Shown in pieces: positions 9,798 to 19,242 of a stretch of DNA of 64,000 nucleotides. A model generated the notes under the pieces. That model ran no database searches and was not told where the DNA came from. It saw only the letters and a list, made by a program, of their open reading frames with translations. Source of the DNA: Okeania sp. SIO2C9 (GTDB lineage: Bacteria > Cyanobacteriota > Cyanobacteriia > Cyanobacteriales > Microcoleaceae); contig NZ_JAAHGO010000045.1 in NCBI RefSeq assembly GCF_010672455.1, positions 7,992-71,991 of the forward strand. Reading direction: 5' to 3'. Made by a program: the position numbers and the translations under genes. Position 1 is the first letter of the stretch. The number at the start of each line of letters is the position of its first letter.

Positions 9798-10598
9798 CTA
9801 ATTTTTTTTTTTTTCTAGAATTTCACCTAATTTTTTGTAAGGCAAAGGAGAATTTGGGTTGATTTCTATAGCAAGTTTAAATTCTATGATAGCTGTATCT
9901 AACTCTCCTATTTCTTGAAATACTTTTCCTAGTTTATGATGAGCTATAAACAAGTCTTGTTTCTGTTCTATTGCTTGTTGATAAGATTTAATTGCTGGAT
10001 GTAATTCTTTTTTTTCAACTAAAGCATCCCCTAATTTTTGATAGGCATTTGCCAAAGATGGGTTGAATTTTATGGCTTGCTGGAAATAAGCGATCGCCTC
10101 TTCTATTTCCCCATTTTCTAGAAATTTTTTTCCCCGTTTTAAGTATTCTAAAGCTTGAGGATATTCAGCTTCTAAACTTAATGCTTGTTCCTGACAATCT
10201 CTGGCTAATTCTATTTTTCCTATTTGTTGCCAGATTTTTCCTAAGTTCCGATAAAAACCTGGTAAATTTGGTTTAATTCCGATGGCTTCTTGGTAAGATT
10301 TTATTGCTAATTGCCATTGTTTTTCCTTGGCATATAAGCTGCCTAAGTTTGCATGAACTTCTGCCCATTCTGGCTGTTGATTTATTGCTTTGAGATACCA
10401 TTCTTTTGCTTTGTCTATTTCTCCCATTTTGTGGAAAATATTTCCCAATGTTTTATAGATGGGTGGAAAATCTGGCACTATTTCTAATGCTTGGTTACAA
10501 GCTATTATTGCCTCTTCTAATTTTCCTTGAGTTAAATATAATTCTGCTGTTCTATTTAACTCATATAGTGAATTTTCCTGTTGTTTTTTCATTTTCAT
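9798..10598 (-). CDS. TPR-GT61 glycosyltransferase, 5' part of a frameshifted gene
   Basis: These 266 residues consist only of TPRs. The first 180 are nearly identical to those of the protein at 4443-7646, starting at AELYLTQGKLEEAI. The frame stops right after the homopolymer (ILEKKKN, stop); in the restored frame it continues LDPAKHYYQKVIEIQPDAW into the frame at 8152-9771. The start MKMKKQQENSLYELN is supported by the repeated 5' fragment at 10656-10838, which has the same MKKQQE-SLYELN beginning. If translated alone it would be a soluble TPR protein without a catalytic domain. Confidence 0.8.
   Translation of the reverse strand: MKMKKQQENSLYELNRTAELYLTQGKLEEAIIACNQALEIVPDFPPIYKTLGNIFHKMGEIDKAKEWYLKAINQQPEWAEVHANLGSLYAKEKQWQLAIKSYQEAIGIKPNLPGFYRNLGKIWQQIGKIELARDCQEQALSLEAEYPQALEYLKRGKKFLENGEIEEAIAYFQQAIKFNPSLANAYQKLGDALVEKKELHPAIKSYQQAIEQKQDLFIAHHKLGKVFQEIGELDTAIIEFKLAIEINPNSPLPYKKLGEILEKKKN
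9802..9814 (-). other. A13 homopolymer at the frameshift site
   Basis: The gene strand reads CTAG, then 13 A, then TTAGACCC. With 13 A the frame closes at once at TAG; with 14 A the TPR/GT61 frame continues. Runs of this length are known to cause transcriptional slippage in bacteria; whether that happens here is not shown. Confidence 0.85.
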
Positions 10599-10655
10599 TT
10601 CTTTGTCAACTAACTTCTAATCCCTACTTGCTTATATAAGTTACAGAGTAGGATA

Positions 10656-10838
10656 TCAAAATAAGTGCATCGTTAAGTGGAAAATATTTCCCAATGTTTT
10701 ATAGGTGGGTGGAAAATCTGGCACTATTTCTAATACTTGGTTACAAGCTGTTATTACCTCTTCTAATTTTCCTTGGGCTAAATATATTTCTACTGTTTTA
10801 TTTAACTCATATAGTGAATATTCCTGTTGTTTTTTCAT
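10656..10838 (-). pseudogene. Truncated 5' copy of the TPR-GT61 gene
   Basis: The 60 codons repeat the first 50 of the neighbouring TPR gene (MKKQQEYSLYELNKTVEIYL, then GKLEEVITACNQVLEIVPDF) and break off in the second TPR at TLGNIFHLTMHLF. The copy has lost the rest of the gene, and the last seven residues derive from unrelated sequence. It lies between the frameshifted gene and the satellite array and is most likely a remnant of unequal crossing-over. Confidence 0.75.
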
Positions 10839-10839
10839 T

Positions 10840-13150
10840 TCCCTATATACTCAGAAGAAATAGGGAATAGGTATGGAGGGAATAGGAAATAGAAGATAAA
10901 TAAGTATAGGTCTACTTCATTAGGTTGATAAACTCTATATGATCGGAGATGTCTAATCACATCGGCTATTTCCCAATTAATTTTCATTGTTTCCCCAGAT
11001 AATTTGAAATAGTCTGGTATTTCTTGAAAGTAGATATTTTTCCGATCAGAGGGAATAGGGAATAGGTATAGAGGGAATAGGAAATAGAAGATAAATAAGT
11101 ATAGGTCTACCTCATTAGGTTGATCAACATTATATGATCGGAGATGTCTAATCACATCGGCTATTTCCCAATTAATTTTCATTGTTTCCCCAGATAATTT
11201 GAAATAGTCTGGTATTTCTTGAAAGTAGATATTTTTCCGATCAGAGGGAACAGGGAATAGGTATGGAGGGAATAGGAAATAGAAGATAAATAAGTATAGG
11301 TCTACCTCATTAGGTTGATCAACATTATATGATCGGAGATGTCTAATAACATCGGCTATTCCCCAATTAATTTTCATTGTTTCCCCAGATGATTTTCAAC
11401 AGTTTGGTATTTCTTGAAAATAGATATTTTTCTTATATACCCAGAGGAAATAGGCAATAGGAATAGAAGATAAATAAGTATAGGTCTACCTCATTAGGTT
11501 GATCAACTCTATATGATCGGAGATGTCTAATCACATCGGCTATTTCCCAATTAATTTTCATTGTTTCCCCAGATGATTTTCAACAGTTTGGTATTTCTTG
11601 AAAGTAGATATTTTTCCTATATCAGAGGGAACAAGGAATAGAGAATAGGTATGGAGGAAATAGAAGATAAATAAGTATAGGTCTACCTCATTAGGTTGAT
11701 CAACTCTATATGATCGGAGATGTCTAATCACATCAGCTATTTCCCAATTAATTTTCATTGTTTCCCCAGATAATTTGAAATAGTCTGGTATTTCTTGAAA
11801 GTAGATATTTTTCCTATATCAGAGGGAACAGGGAATAGGTATGGAGGGAATAGGAAATAGAAGATAAATAAGTATAGGTCTACCTCATTAGGTTGATCAA
11901 CATTATATGATCGGAGATGTCTAATAACATCGCCTATTCCTCAATTAATTTTCATTGTTTCCCAAGATAATTTGAAATAGTCTGGTATTTCTTGAAAGTA
12001 GATATTTTTCCGATCAGAGGGAATAGCTATGGAGGGAATAGAAGATAAATAAGTATAGGTCTACCTCATTAGGTTGATCAACATTATATGATCGGAGATG
12101 TCTAATAACATCGCCTATTCCTCAATTAATTTTCATTGTTTCCCAAGATAATTTGAAATAGTCTGGTATTTCTTGAAAGTAGATATTTTTCCGATCAGAG
12201 GGAATAGCTATGGAGGGAATAGAAGATAAATAAGTATAGGTCTACCTCATTAGGTTGATCAACTCTATATGATCGGAGATGTCTAATAACATCGGCTATT
12301 TCCCAATTAATTTTTATTGTTTCCCAAGATAATTTTAAATAGTCTGACATTTCCTGAAAATAGATATTTTTTTTATATACCCAGAGGGAATAGAAGAGAA
12401 ATAAGTATAGGTCTACCTCATTAGGTTGATAAACGTTATATGATTGGAGATGTCTAATAACATCGGCTATTTCCCAATTAATTTTTATTGTTTCCCAAGA
12501 TAATTTTAAATAGTCTGACATTTCCTGAAAATAGATATTTTTTTTATATCAGAGGGAATAGGGAATAGGGAACAGGGAACAGGTAATAGGGAATAGGGAA
12601 TCCAAAGATAAATAAGTATAGCTTTACCTTATTAGATTGAGAAACTCTATATGATCGGAGATGTCTCATAACATCAGCCATTCCCCAATTAATTTTCATT
12701 GTTTCCCCAGATAATTTTAAATAGTTTGGTATTTCTTGAAAATAGATATTTTTCCTATATCAGAGAGAATAGGAAATAGGGAATAAAAGACAAATAAGTA
12801 TAGGTCTATTTTATGAGTTTGAGAAATACTATATTATCAGATATTTCTCATAACATCGCCTATTCCCCAATAAATTTTCATTGTTTCCCCAGATAATTTT
12901 AAATAGTCTTGTATTTCTTGAAAATAGACATTTTTCCTATATTAGAGGGAACAGGAAATAGAAAATAAATAAGTATAAGCCTACCTCATTAGGTTGAGAA
13001 ACGTTATATGATCGGAGATGTCTAATAATATCGGCTATTTCAGAATTAATTTTCATTGTTTCCAAACATAATATTAAATAGTTTAGCATTTCTTTAAAAT
13101 AGACATTTTTCCTATATACCCAGATAATTTTGGGAATATTAATATACATC
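10840..13150. repeat. Satellite-like tandem array, about 12 units of ~188 bp
   Basis: The anchor GATAAATAAGTATAGG (or a variant) recurs at 10895, 11090, 11285, 11469, 11666, 11863, 12044, 12225, 12396, 12607, 12789 and about 12964 (spacings 171-211). Each unit contains CTCATTAGGTTGATCAAC (with the palindrome GTTGATCAAC in most of the first eight units), TATGATCGGAGATGTCTAA, CAATTAATTTTCATTG and GGTATTTCTTGAAA. Length varies mainly in a GGGAATAGGGAATAG microsatellite. Units 10-12 are the most diverged. Minus-strand frames such as MKINWEIADVIRHLRSY run through up to three units but break in others, so I treat the array as non-coding. Each unit carries half of an M2 end (GGAGATGTCTA). Confidence 0.9.
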
Positions 13151-13271
13151 TACTTGTTTCAGCACATAACCTAATTTTTTGTGAAATAAATAGTATATTT
13201 TACTTTCTTTTTATAGCTTTTTTATAGAGTTTTATACCAATTACCAAAAGTTATGCTATACATGGGATACC

Positions 13272-13436
13272 AAACTACTAAAAGCTAAAAACATCTTTCT
13301 CTTTTCTTTTTTACTGAATGCTGCGCATTTATAGCAGTTGCCATTACTGCTAGAATATTCTCAAATTTTATGGCTTTAGTCATAGCAATTTTTCCTATAT
13401 CTTGCGCACCTAAACCACCAGCAAAGTTAAAAATAA
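13272..13436 (-). other. Short coding-like relic in the GT2 upstream region
   Basis: On the minus strand an open stretch reads FNFAGGLGAQDIGKIAMTKA, then IKFENILAVMATAINAQ, before decaying into lysine codons and a stop. It looks like protein sequence but has no start codon, and I do not recognise the family. It may be the tail of a lost gene. The plus strand here also serves as leader for the GT2 gene at 13446. Confidence 0.3.
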
Positions 13437-13445
13437 AAAACTATA

Positions 13446-16361
13446 ATGTCCCAAGCTTTTCTAACTCCAAAAGTAAGTATAATTATCCCAGTATATAATT
13501 GTGAACTCTACATCGCCCAAGCAATTGAAAGTGTATTTAAACAAACCTATACTAACTATGAAATTATTGTTATAGACGACGGTTCTACAGATAATACCCG
13601 TCAAGTATTACAACCATATATGACAAAAATTCGCTATTTTTATCAAGAGAATAAAGGATTATCTGCAACTCGTAACCGTGGCATTAAATTGGCAAAAGGA
13701 GAATTAATTGCTCTCCTTGATGCTGACGATCTATTTCTCTCTTATAAACTCACAGAACAACTTGCTATTTTTGATGCTCAATCAAATATTGGTTTAGTAC
13801 AAAGTGGGTGGCGAGTTGTGAATGAAAAAGGAGAAAAAATTCAAGATATTGAACCTTGGCATAAATCTCCAGAACTAGATTTAGTAAGTTGGTTAAAATG
13901 GAAAACTACTAATCCTAGCGGAATGATGTTTCGCAAAGAATGGTTAGAAAAAGTAGGTGGGTTTAATGAAAAATTACGCAGATTAGAAGATTTTGATATT
14001 GTCATTCGATTAGCTTTAGCAGGTTGTCAATCTACTTGGTTTCCTAAAGTAGCTGTATGTTATCGTCAACATAGCAGTAATATGACTAGAAATTTACTTG
14101 CTCAAACAGCAGTAGAAGAACAAATTTTAGATGAACTTTTTTCTAACACCAATCTTCCCCTAAAAATTCAACAGTTAGAAAAAGAGTTACGTTACGGTTC
14201 CCTAATTTGGAATTGTTGGTGTTTATATAAATCTAACTACTTCGCTGAAATGGCTGATTATTTATATAAATCTTTAAAATTTTCCTCTTTTTCTGTTCTT
14301 AAAACTATCTGTAATTGGCTCTATTATTTTCAATATTATGCTGCTCTAGAAAACTATGATTTTAATTCTGTATTTTTCCATCAATTACCAGAATGGCAAC
14401 AATTGATAACTAAAGTAATTCCTAATGGTTTACCACTGGTTAGTATTGTAATTCCTACCTACAATAATGCCGATTATATTCTTACCGCTATTAAAAGTAT
14501 CCTGACTCAAACTTATACCATTTATGAAATCATTGTTATTGATGATGGTTCTACCGATAATACTCATCAAGTTTTGGAACCCTACCTAAATCAAATTAAA
14601 TATGTATATCAAAAAAATCAAGGACCATCAAAAGCGCGGAATTATGGCATAGAAATAGCTCAAGGAAAATATATCGCCTTTCTGGATGCCGATGACTTTT
14701 TTCTACCCGAAAAATTAGCCGAACAAGTAGGATGTTTTGCAGAAGATTCTACTTTAACTATGGTGCAAAGTGGTTGGAGATTTGTTGATGAAAAAGGTCA
14801 TACTATTAAAGATGTAAAACCTTGGGAAAATGGTGCAGAATTAGACTTAGAAAATTGGTTAATCTGGCAAGCAACTTTGCCTAGTGCAATGATGTTTAGA
14901 AGTGAGTGGTTAAATCTGAATGGAGGATTCGACCCGCGATATATTCCAGAGGATTTAGAAATAGTTTTGCGCTTGGCTTTATCCGGCGGAAAAGCGACTT
15001 GGTTACAAAGAGTTGGTGTTTGTTATCGACAGCATAATAGTAGTGTTTCTGGGTTAGGAAATCGACAAAAAATTACTCAAGAATTGGAAAAATTATTGGA
15101 TGATTTTTTTAGAAAGCCTAATTTACCTGCCTCAATACGTCAAATAGAAAATCAAGTAAAATATCGCTCCCTACTTTGGAATTCTTGGCGCTTATATCAG
15201 GCGGGAAACTTTTCCGAAATGGCTGCTTATTTGCAAAAATCTTTAACTTATACTTCCGCCTCTACGACAGAAGCAATTTCTACTTGGATAGAATTATTTA
15301 CCAAACTTGCTCGCCAAGAAGGAAATCAATTTAATGCCTATAATTTTAGTCAATTACCAGAGTGGAAAAAATTAATTAGTAATATTTTTAATCCAGTAGT
15401 ACCGAGAGTCAGCGTAATTATTGCCACCTATAATAATGCCCACTATATATTAGAAGCGATCGCCAGCGTTTTTAATCAGACTTATACCTCTTATGAAATA
15501 ATTGTAATTGATGATGGTTCTACAGATAATACCCGCGAAGTTTTAGAACCTTATTTTGATAAAATTCGTTATGTTTATCAAGAGAATAAAGGAGTATCCC
15601 ACGCCCGAAATTTAGGTTTAGAAATGGCAGGGGGAGAATTTATTGCTTTTCTGGATGCTGATGACTTTTTTCTACCAGATAAACTGGCAAAACAGGTAGC
15701 TATTTTTGATACTCGTCCTTCTCTTGGTATTGTGCATAGTGGGTGGCGTTTAGTTAATGAAAAAGGGGAGAAAATTTCTGATATAGAATTATGGCATGGT
15801 TCCCTAGAATTAGATTTAGAAACTTGGGTAGTTTGGAAACCTGTAACTATTTCTATGATGTTTCGTCGGAGTTGGATAAAAAGTGCTGGAGGTTTTGATA
15901 CTCGTTGGCATCATGGAGAAGATATAGATTTAGTATTACGTTTATCTGTAAATGGTTGTGAGGCAGTTTGGTTGCCAAAAGTTACTTATTGTTATCGTCA
16001 ACATCATCGAAATGCTACTAGAAAATCTACCCACCAAGCTGTTAGTATGATGTCTGTTTTAGATAACTTTTTTAGCAGACCAAATTTATCAGTATCTATT
16101 CGTAAATTAGAGGGAAAATCTCGTTATTATACTTTGAGTTGGTTAGCATGGCAGGCACATCGAAATGAGAATTTAGTTGAGATGAGTAAATATCTACGAC
16201 AAGCTGTAAAATATACTCCTTTATCTATGACAGAAACTATTTATCATTGGATTGATAGTTTTAATAGTCTTTATCAACAATATGGTTATGAATTTGATGC
16301 TTATGATTTAACAAATTCGGATATTTGGCAACAGTTAATGTCAGATATTTTTGTGAAGTAA
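13446..16361 (+). CDS. Three-domain GT2 family glycosyltransferase
   Basis: Predicted cytoplasmic sugar transferase for surface glycans. The 971 residues contain three complete GT-A/GT2 modules in tandem, starting near residues 8, 331 and 653 with a ~322-residue period. Each has a nucleotide-binding start (VSIIIPVYN, VSIVIPTYN, VSVIIATYN), the block YEIIVIDDGSTDNT, the metal-binding LDADD, and a later ED-containing acceptor motif (RLEDFDIV, IPEDLEIV, HGEDIDLV) followed by CYRQH. All three keep their catalytic-looking acids, so none is obviously dead. Module-specific spacers (YKSNYFAEMADYLYKSLKF type) are also triplicated. It is transcribed away from the TPR-GT61 cluster across the satellite array. 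Confidence 0.9.
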   Translation: MSQAFLTPKVSIIIPVYNCELYIAQAIESVFKQTYTNYEIIVIDDGSTDNTRQVLQPYMTKIRYFYQENKGLSATRNRGIKLAKGELIALLDADDLFLSYKLTEQLAIFDAQSNIGLVQSGWRVVNEKGEKIQDIEPWHKSPELDLVSWLKWKTTNPSGMMFRKEWLEKVGGFNEKLRRLEDFDIVIRLALAGCQSTWFPKVAVCYRQHSSNMTRNLLAQTAVEEQILDELFSNTNLPLKIQQLEKELRYGSLIWNCWCLYKSNYFAEMADYLYKSLKFSSFSVLKTICNWLYYFQYYAALENYDFNSVFFHQLPEWQQLITKVIPNGLPLVSIVIPTYNNADYILTAIKSILTQTYTIYEIIVIDDGSTDNTHQVLEPYLNQIKYVYQKNQGPSKARNYGIEIAQGKYIAFLDADDFFLPEKLAEQVGCFAEDSTLTMVQSGWRFVDEKGHTIKDVKPWENGAELDLENWLIWQATLPSAMMFRSEWLNLNGGFDPRYIPEDLEIVLRLALSGGKATWLQRVGVCYRQHNSSVSGLGNRQKITQELEKLLDDFFRKPNLPASIRQIENQVKYRSLLWNSWRLYQAGNFSEMAAYLQKSLTYTSASTTEAISTWIELFTKLARQEGNQFNAYNFSQLPEWKKLISNIFNPVVPRVSVIIATYNNAHYILEAIASVFNQTYTSYEIIVIDDGSTDNTREVLEPYFDKIRYVYQENKGVSHARNLGLEMAGGEFIAFLDADDFFLPDKLAKQVAIFDTRPSLGIVHSGWRLVNEKGEKISDIELWHGSLELDLETWVVWKPVTISMMFRRSWIKSAGGFDTRWHHGEDIDLVLRLSVNGCEAVWLPKVTYCYRQHHRNATRKSTHQAVSMMSVLDNFFSRPNLSVSIRKLEGKSRYYTLSWLAWQAHRNENLVEMSKYLRQAVKYTPLSMTETIYHWIDSFNSLYQQYGYEFDAYDLTNSDIWQQLMSDIFVK

Positions 16362-16655
16362 GAAGGAAGAAGGAAGGAGGAAGAGGGAAGAAGGAAGAAG
16401 GAAGAAGGAAGAAGGAAGAAAGAAGGTTGATTATTTATATTCCGTTATTTTTGTGAAATAAGAAGGAAGGAGGAAAGAGGAAGAGGGAAGAAGAAAGAAG
16501 TAAAAAGGAAAAAGAAAGGTTGATTATTTATATTCCGTTATTTTTGTGAAATAAGAAGGAAGGAGGAAGAAGAAAGAAGTAGGAAGATTGATTATTTGCA
16601 TTCCGTTATTTTTATGAAGGAAGAAGGAGGAAGGTTGATTATTGATATTCCGTTA
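16340..16655. repeat. Imperfect 3'-end tandem repeats after the GT2 gene
   Basis: A block resembling the last codons of the gene (CCGTTATTTTTGTGAAATAA) recurs downstream near 16443, 16536 and 16603, with a remnant near 16649. The copies are separated by GAAGGAAGAAGG microsatellite stretches of changing length. They look like successive duplications of the gene terminus together with the purine microsatellite. Confidence 0.7.
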
Positions 16656-17035
16656 TTAGCGTCAAATTAAGGACAACATAGGTTGACAACAGTTATCAAA
16701 CTATTCATGGTTAGCGATCGCTATTGCTGGTAATTAGTGTATTATCTAAGTTTACAGGTAATTTATCTGTCAGTTTATAACAACTTATAACGACAAAATG
16801 TTTGACAAAGCGTCAAAACAAGGACAACATAAGTTGACAACAATTATTAAAGCATTTAGATTTGGGAGTAATTTCTATAGCTGAAATAAACCCCTTAAAG
16901 GCAAAAAGCATAAAGATGTTAACTTGTAGAAAATGAGCTATATATTTTTTTTCAATAGATAATGCTTTTTTTCCTAAACTTTGATATTATGACTTATCTG
17001 TATCACTTAAAATAAACTTAGCTCAATTTCACTAA
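16656..17035. other. Intergenic with a direct repeat upstream of the FG-GAP gene
   Basis: The block GCGTCAAATTAAGGACAACA, continuing TAGGTTGACAACAGTTATCA (from 16660), returns as GCGTCAAAACAAGGACAACA with TAAGTTGACAACAATTATTA (from 16810), about 150 bases apart. This is of unknown role; it might be a duplicated promoter or operator region. No gene was seen. Confidence 0.5.
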
Positions 17036-18253
17036 ATGGAAGATTTAATTTTTTCTGTTGCCTTTGATGAAACAAGATATGAAGTCGGACTAGCTCCAAT
17101 ATCTATTGTAAGTGATGATTTCAACGGTGATGAGAATTTAGATTTAGTAGTTGCCAATTTTGGAGGTAGTGAAGTTTCTTTCCTATCAGGAGATGGGAAT
17201 GGAAATTTCAGTGACTCCACTGCAATAACAGTTGGACTAGCACCTACCGCTGTAAGAGCAGGGGATTTTAATGGCGATGGAAACTCAGATTTAGCAGTTG
17301 CTAATGGTTTCGATAACAATGTTTCAGTATTACTTGGAGATGGGTCTGGTCTTTTTGATGACCCTGTTAATTTTCCAGTAGGAAATTTCCCAGCTTCCTT
17401 GCAAATAGGCGATTTGAATAACGATGGACAATTAGATTTAGCGGTTGCTAACTTTGGAGGAGGAGGAGAATTAGAAGACCTTGGAGGAGAAGGGGTCTCA
17501 ATTCTTATAGGAGATGGTCTAGGTGGTTTTGAACCACTGCCAGAAATTTTCTTTGAGGATGGAGCTTTTGACCTCACAATAGGAGATTTTAATGAGGATG
17601 AAAATGAAGATTTAGTTGTTGTTAATTCCTTGAGCGATGACATTTCTATCCTCTTTGGAATTGGGGATGGTACTTTCGAGGAGCCTACTAATTTGCCAGC
17701 AGGAGATCGACCTGATGGGATTAATGCTGGGGATTTCCATCTAGATTTCCATCTAGATTTCGTAGTCGCTAATGCAGATGATGCAGATGTTTCAATCTTT
17801 GCCGGAGATGGCACCGGAAGTTTTACTCGTACTGATTTCCCTGTAGGAGAACTGCCTACAGAAATTGGAATAGGAGATTTTGATGATGATGGAAATCCAG
17901 ATTTAGCAGTTGCCAACTTTTTCGGCAATAGTGCGTCAATTTTGCGAGGAAATGGTTCTGGAAACTTTAATAATCGAAATGACCTACCAGTAGGAACTCC
18001 AGCTAGAGCTATAGCTACTGGAGATTTTAACGAAGACGAGAACCTAGACCTAGTAGTTGCCATCTTTGGGGAAGAAGCAGAACCTGCTAACGAAATTTCT
18101 GTATTCCTAAATACAGGAGAGTTAATCAATACAGGTCTATTAATTAAAGGAACTCAGGATAACGAGACCCTAGTTGGTGGCGCCGACAACGACCGTATAT
18201 TGGCGGTCTGGGTAATGACTCTCTCTACGGCAAAGACGGCAACGATGTGTTAG
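17036..18253 (+). CDS. FG-GAP/VCBS repeat protein, N-terminal part of a frameshifted RTX protein
   Basis: Residues 25-365 form seven FG-GAP/VCBS-type repeats of about 48 residues with Ca-binding loops (DFNGDGNSDLAVAN, DLNNDGQLDLAVAN, DFDDDGNPDLAVAN), the blade pattern of beta-propeller surface proteins. The fifth repeat has a small in-frame duplication (DFHLDFHLDF) that removes its loop acids. The frame then enters RTX sequence (GTQDNETLVGGADNDRI) and loses it near 18201, ending in unrelated residues (LAVWVMTLSTAKTATMC). One additional G there would join it to the frame at 18247-18729. No signal peptide is visible, which fits type I secretion through a C-terminal signal; the frameshift would remove that signal. 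Confidence 0.8.
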   Translation: MEDLIFSVAFDETRYEVGLAPISIVSDDFNGDENLDLVVANFGGSEVSFLSGDGNGNFSDSTAITVGLAPTAVRAGDFNGDGNSDLAVANGFDNNVSVLLGDGSGLFDDPVNFPVGNFPASLQIGDLNNDGQLDLAVANFGGGGELEDLGGEGVSILIGDGLGGFEPLPEIFFEDGAFDLTIGDFNEDENEDLVVVNSLSDDISILFGIGDGTFEEPTNLPAGDRPDGINAGDFHLDFHLDFVVANADDADVSIFAGDGTGSFTRTDFPVGELPTEIGIGDFDDDGNPDLAVANFFGNSASILRGNGSGNFNNRNDLPVGTPARAIATGDFNEDENLDLVVAIFGEEAEPANEISVFLNTGELINTGLLIKGTQDNETLVGGADNDRILAVWVMTLSTAKTATMC

Positions 18254-18729
18254 AAGGTCGTCAGGGTTTTGACCGCTTGTTTGGTGGTAGTGGTGACGAT
18301 GCTCTCAAAGGTGGTCAAGGTCGCGATCGCTTAAATGGAGGTTCCGGCAACGACCAATTAACTGGTGGTGCCAGCATTGACCGCTTTATTTTCAATACGA
18401 ATCAAGAATTTGATTCAGAAGATTTAGGTATAGATAAGATTACTGATTTTTCTGAAACTCAGGGAGACATTATTCTTCTCGATAAAACAACTTTTAGTGC
18501 AATTAACAGTGAGTCAGGAACAGGTTTCAGTATTGATGATGAGTTTACAACAGTAGATAGTGACGAACTTGCAGCCACAGTTGATGCAGTCATTGTCTAC
18601 AATAGTGCCAATGGACACTTATTCTATAATCCTAATGGTAGCGACGCTGGTTTCGGTGATGGAGGTCAGTTTGCCGACTTGACAAATAATGCTTCGTTAA
18701 CAGGAGATGATTTCTTCCTCAGAAGTTAG
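18247..18729 (+). CDS. RTX (hemolysin-type Ca-binding) C-terminal part of the same gene
   Basis: The frame holds nonapeptide repeats (GGSGDDALK, GGQGRDRLN, GGSGNDQLT), followed by the typical cyanobacterial RTX end: a RFIFNTN strand, a KITDFSETQGDIILLDKT segment and a C-terminal beta region. The repeats extend upstream in this frame to about 18201 (GGLGNDSLYGKDGNDVLEG). The GTG at 18247 is therefore not a natural start, and the piece belongs to the FG-GAP protein before it. Together they would make a secreted ~560-residue calcium-binding protein. As it stands the gene looks inactivated by a one-base deletion. Confidence 0.75.
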   Translation: MLEGRQGFDRLFGGSGDDALKGGQGRDRLNGGSGNDQLTGGASIDRFIFNTNQEFDSEDLGIDKITDFSETQGDIILLDKTTFSAINSESGTGFSIDDEFTTVDSDELAATVDAVIVYNSANGHLFYNPNGSDAGFGDGGQFADLTNNASLTGDDFFLRS

Positions 18730-18769
18730 TCAGTATTGTATAGCGCTATGCGCTGTATAACAAGCAAAT

Positions 18770-19028
18770 AGGGTTTGCTGAAAAAGTCTTTTAGTAGGTC
18801 TAGGAGACAGGAGACAACCAACCCCTCGCCCCTCCCCCTCCCAGGAGGGGAAGAATGGGGAATGAGCGAGGAGGTAGGAGCTAAGTTTTGTCCCAAGATT
18901 GTTCTGCCCAAATCTTGACCAAAATCATAAATTTTTGAACCATTACCACTTAAAACCTCGCACTTTTTGATACTTAAAAAGGCTAAAACCTTTATATATG
19001 AATACTTTTAGATTTAATCAGCAAGCTC
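18770..19028. repeat. M1 MITE-like element, copy C
   Basis: The ends are AGGGTTTGCTGAAAAAGTCT and, inverted, GGAGCTTGCTGATTAAATCT. Shared internal blocks are GTTCTGCCCAAATCTTGACC, CACTTAAAACCTCGCACTTT and TACTTTTAGATTTAATCAGC. The central CCTCCCAGGAGGGG hairpin is as in copy B. The M2 element at 19033 follows after four bases, the same arrangement as copy A. Confidence 0.8.
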
Positions 19029-19032
19029 CAAA

Positions 19033-19130
19033 TAGACATCTCCAATAATAAAAGATAAAATTCAATTATCGCACATAAATGATCAATTCTTTTTCCCTAC
19101 TCCCTACTCTCTATTTTCTGGAGATGTCTA
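19033..19130. repeat. M2 MITE with 12-bp perfect terminal inverted repeats
   Basis: A 98-bp element with ends TAGACATCTCCA and TGGAGATGTCTA. The AT-rich interior contains AAAATTCAATTATCGCACAT and a CCCTACTCCCTACTC microsatellite. It is the cleanest M2 copy in the window. Confidence 0.85.
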
Positions 19131-19242
19131 GTAGCTTTGATAGATATCAAATGGGTTTTATATAATATTACTAGCTTTATATAAATGATGATCTTAACTC
19201 TACAATAAAGTAATTATCGTTCTCTATTCTATCTAATTCCTT

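Noticed and set aside
10835..12521. Minus-strand open frames of 66-180 codons in the satellite array (MKINWEIADVIRHLRSY)
   Set aside because: They arise from tandem units, break in other units and have no independent start or ribosome binding site; unit lengths do not preserve frame.
10840..13150. Possible CRISPR array
   Set aside because: Units of 171-211 bp are repeated along their whole length, with no short repeat/unique spacer pattern and no cas genes.
17032..18129. 365-codon open frame on the minus strand opposite the FG-GAP gene
   Set aside because: It is the antisense of regular Ca-binding repeats, giving monotonous S/P/K-rich sequence; the plus strand has clear domain motifs.
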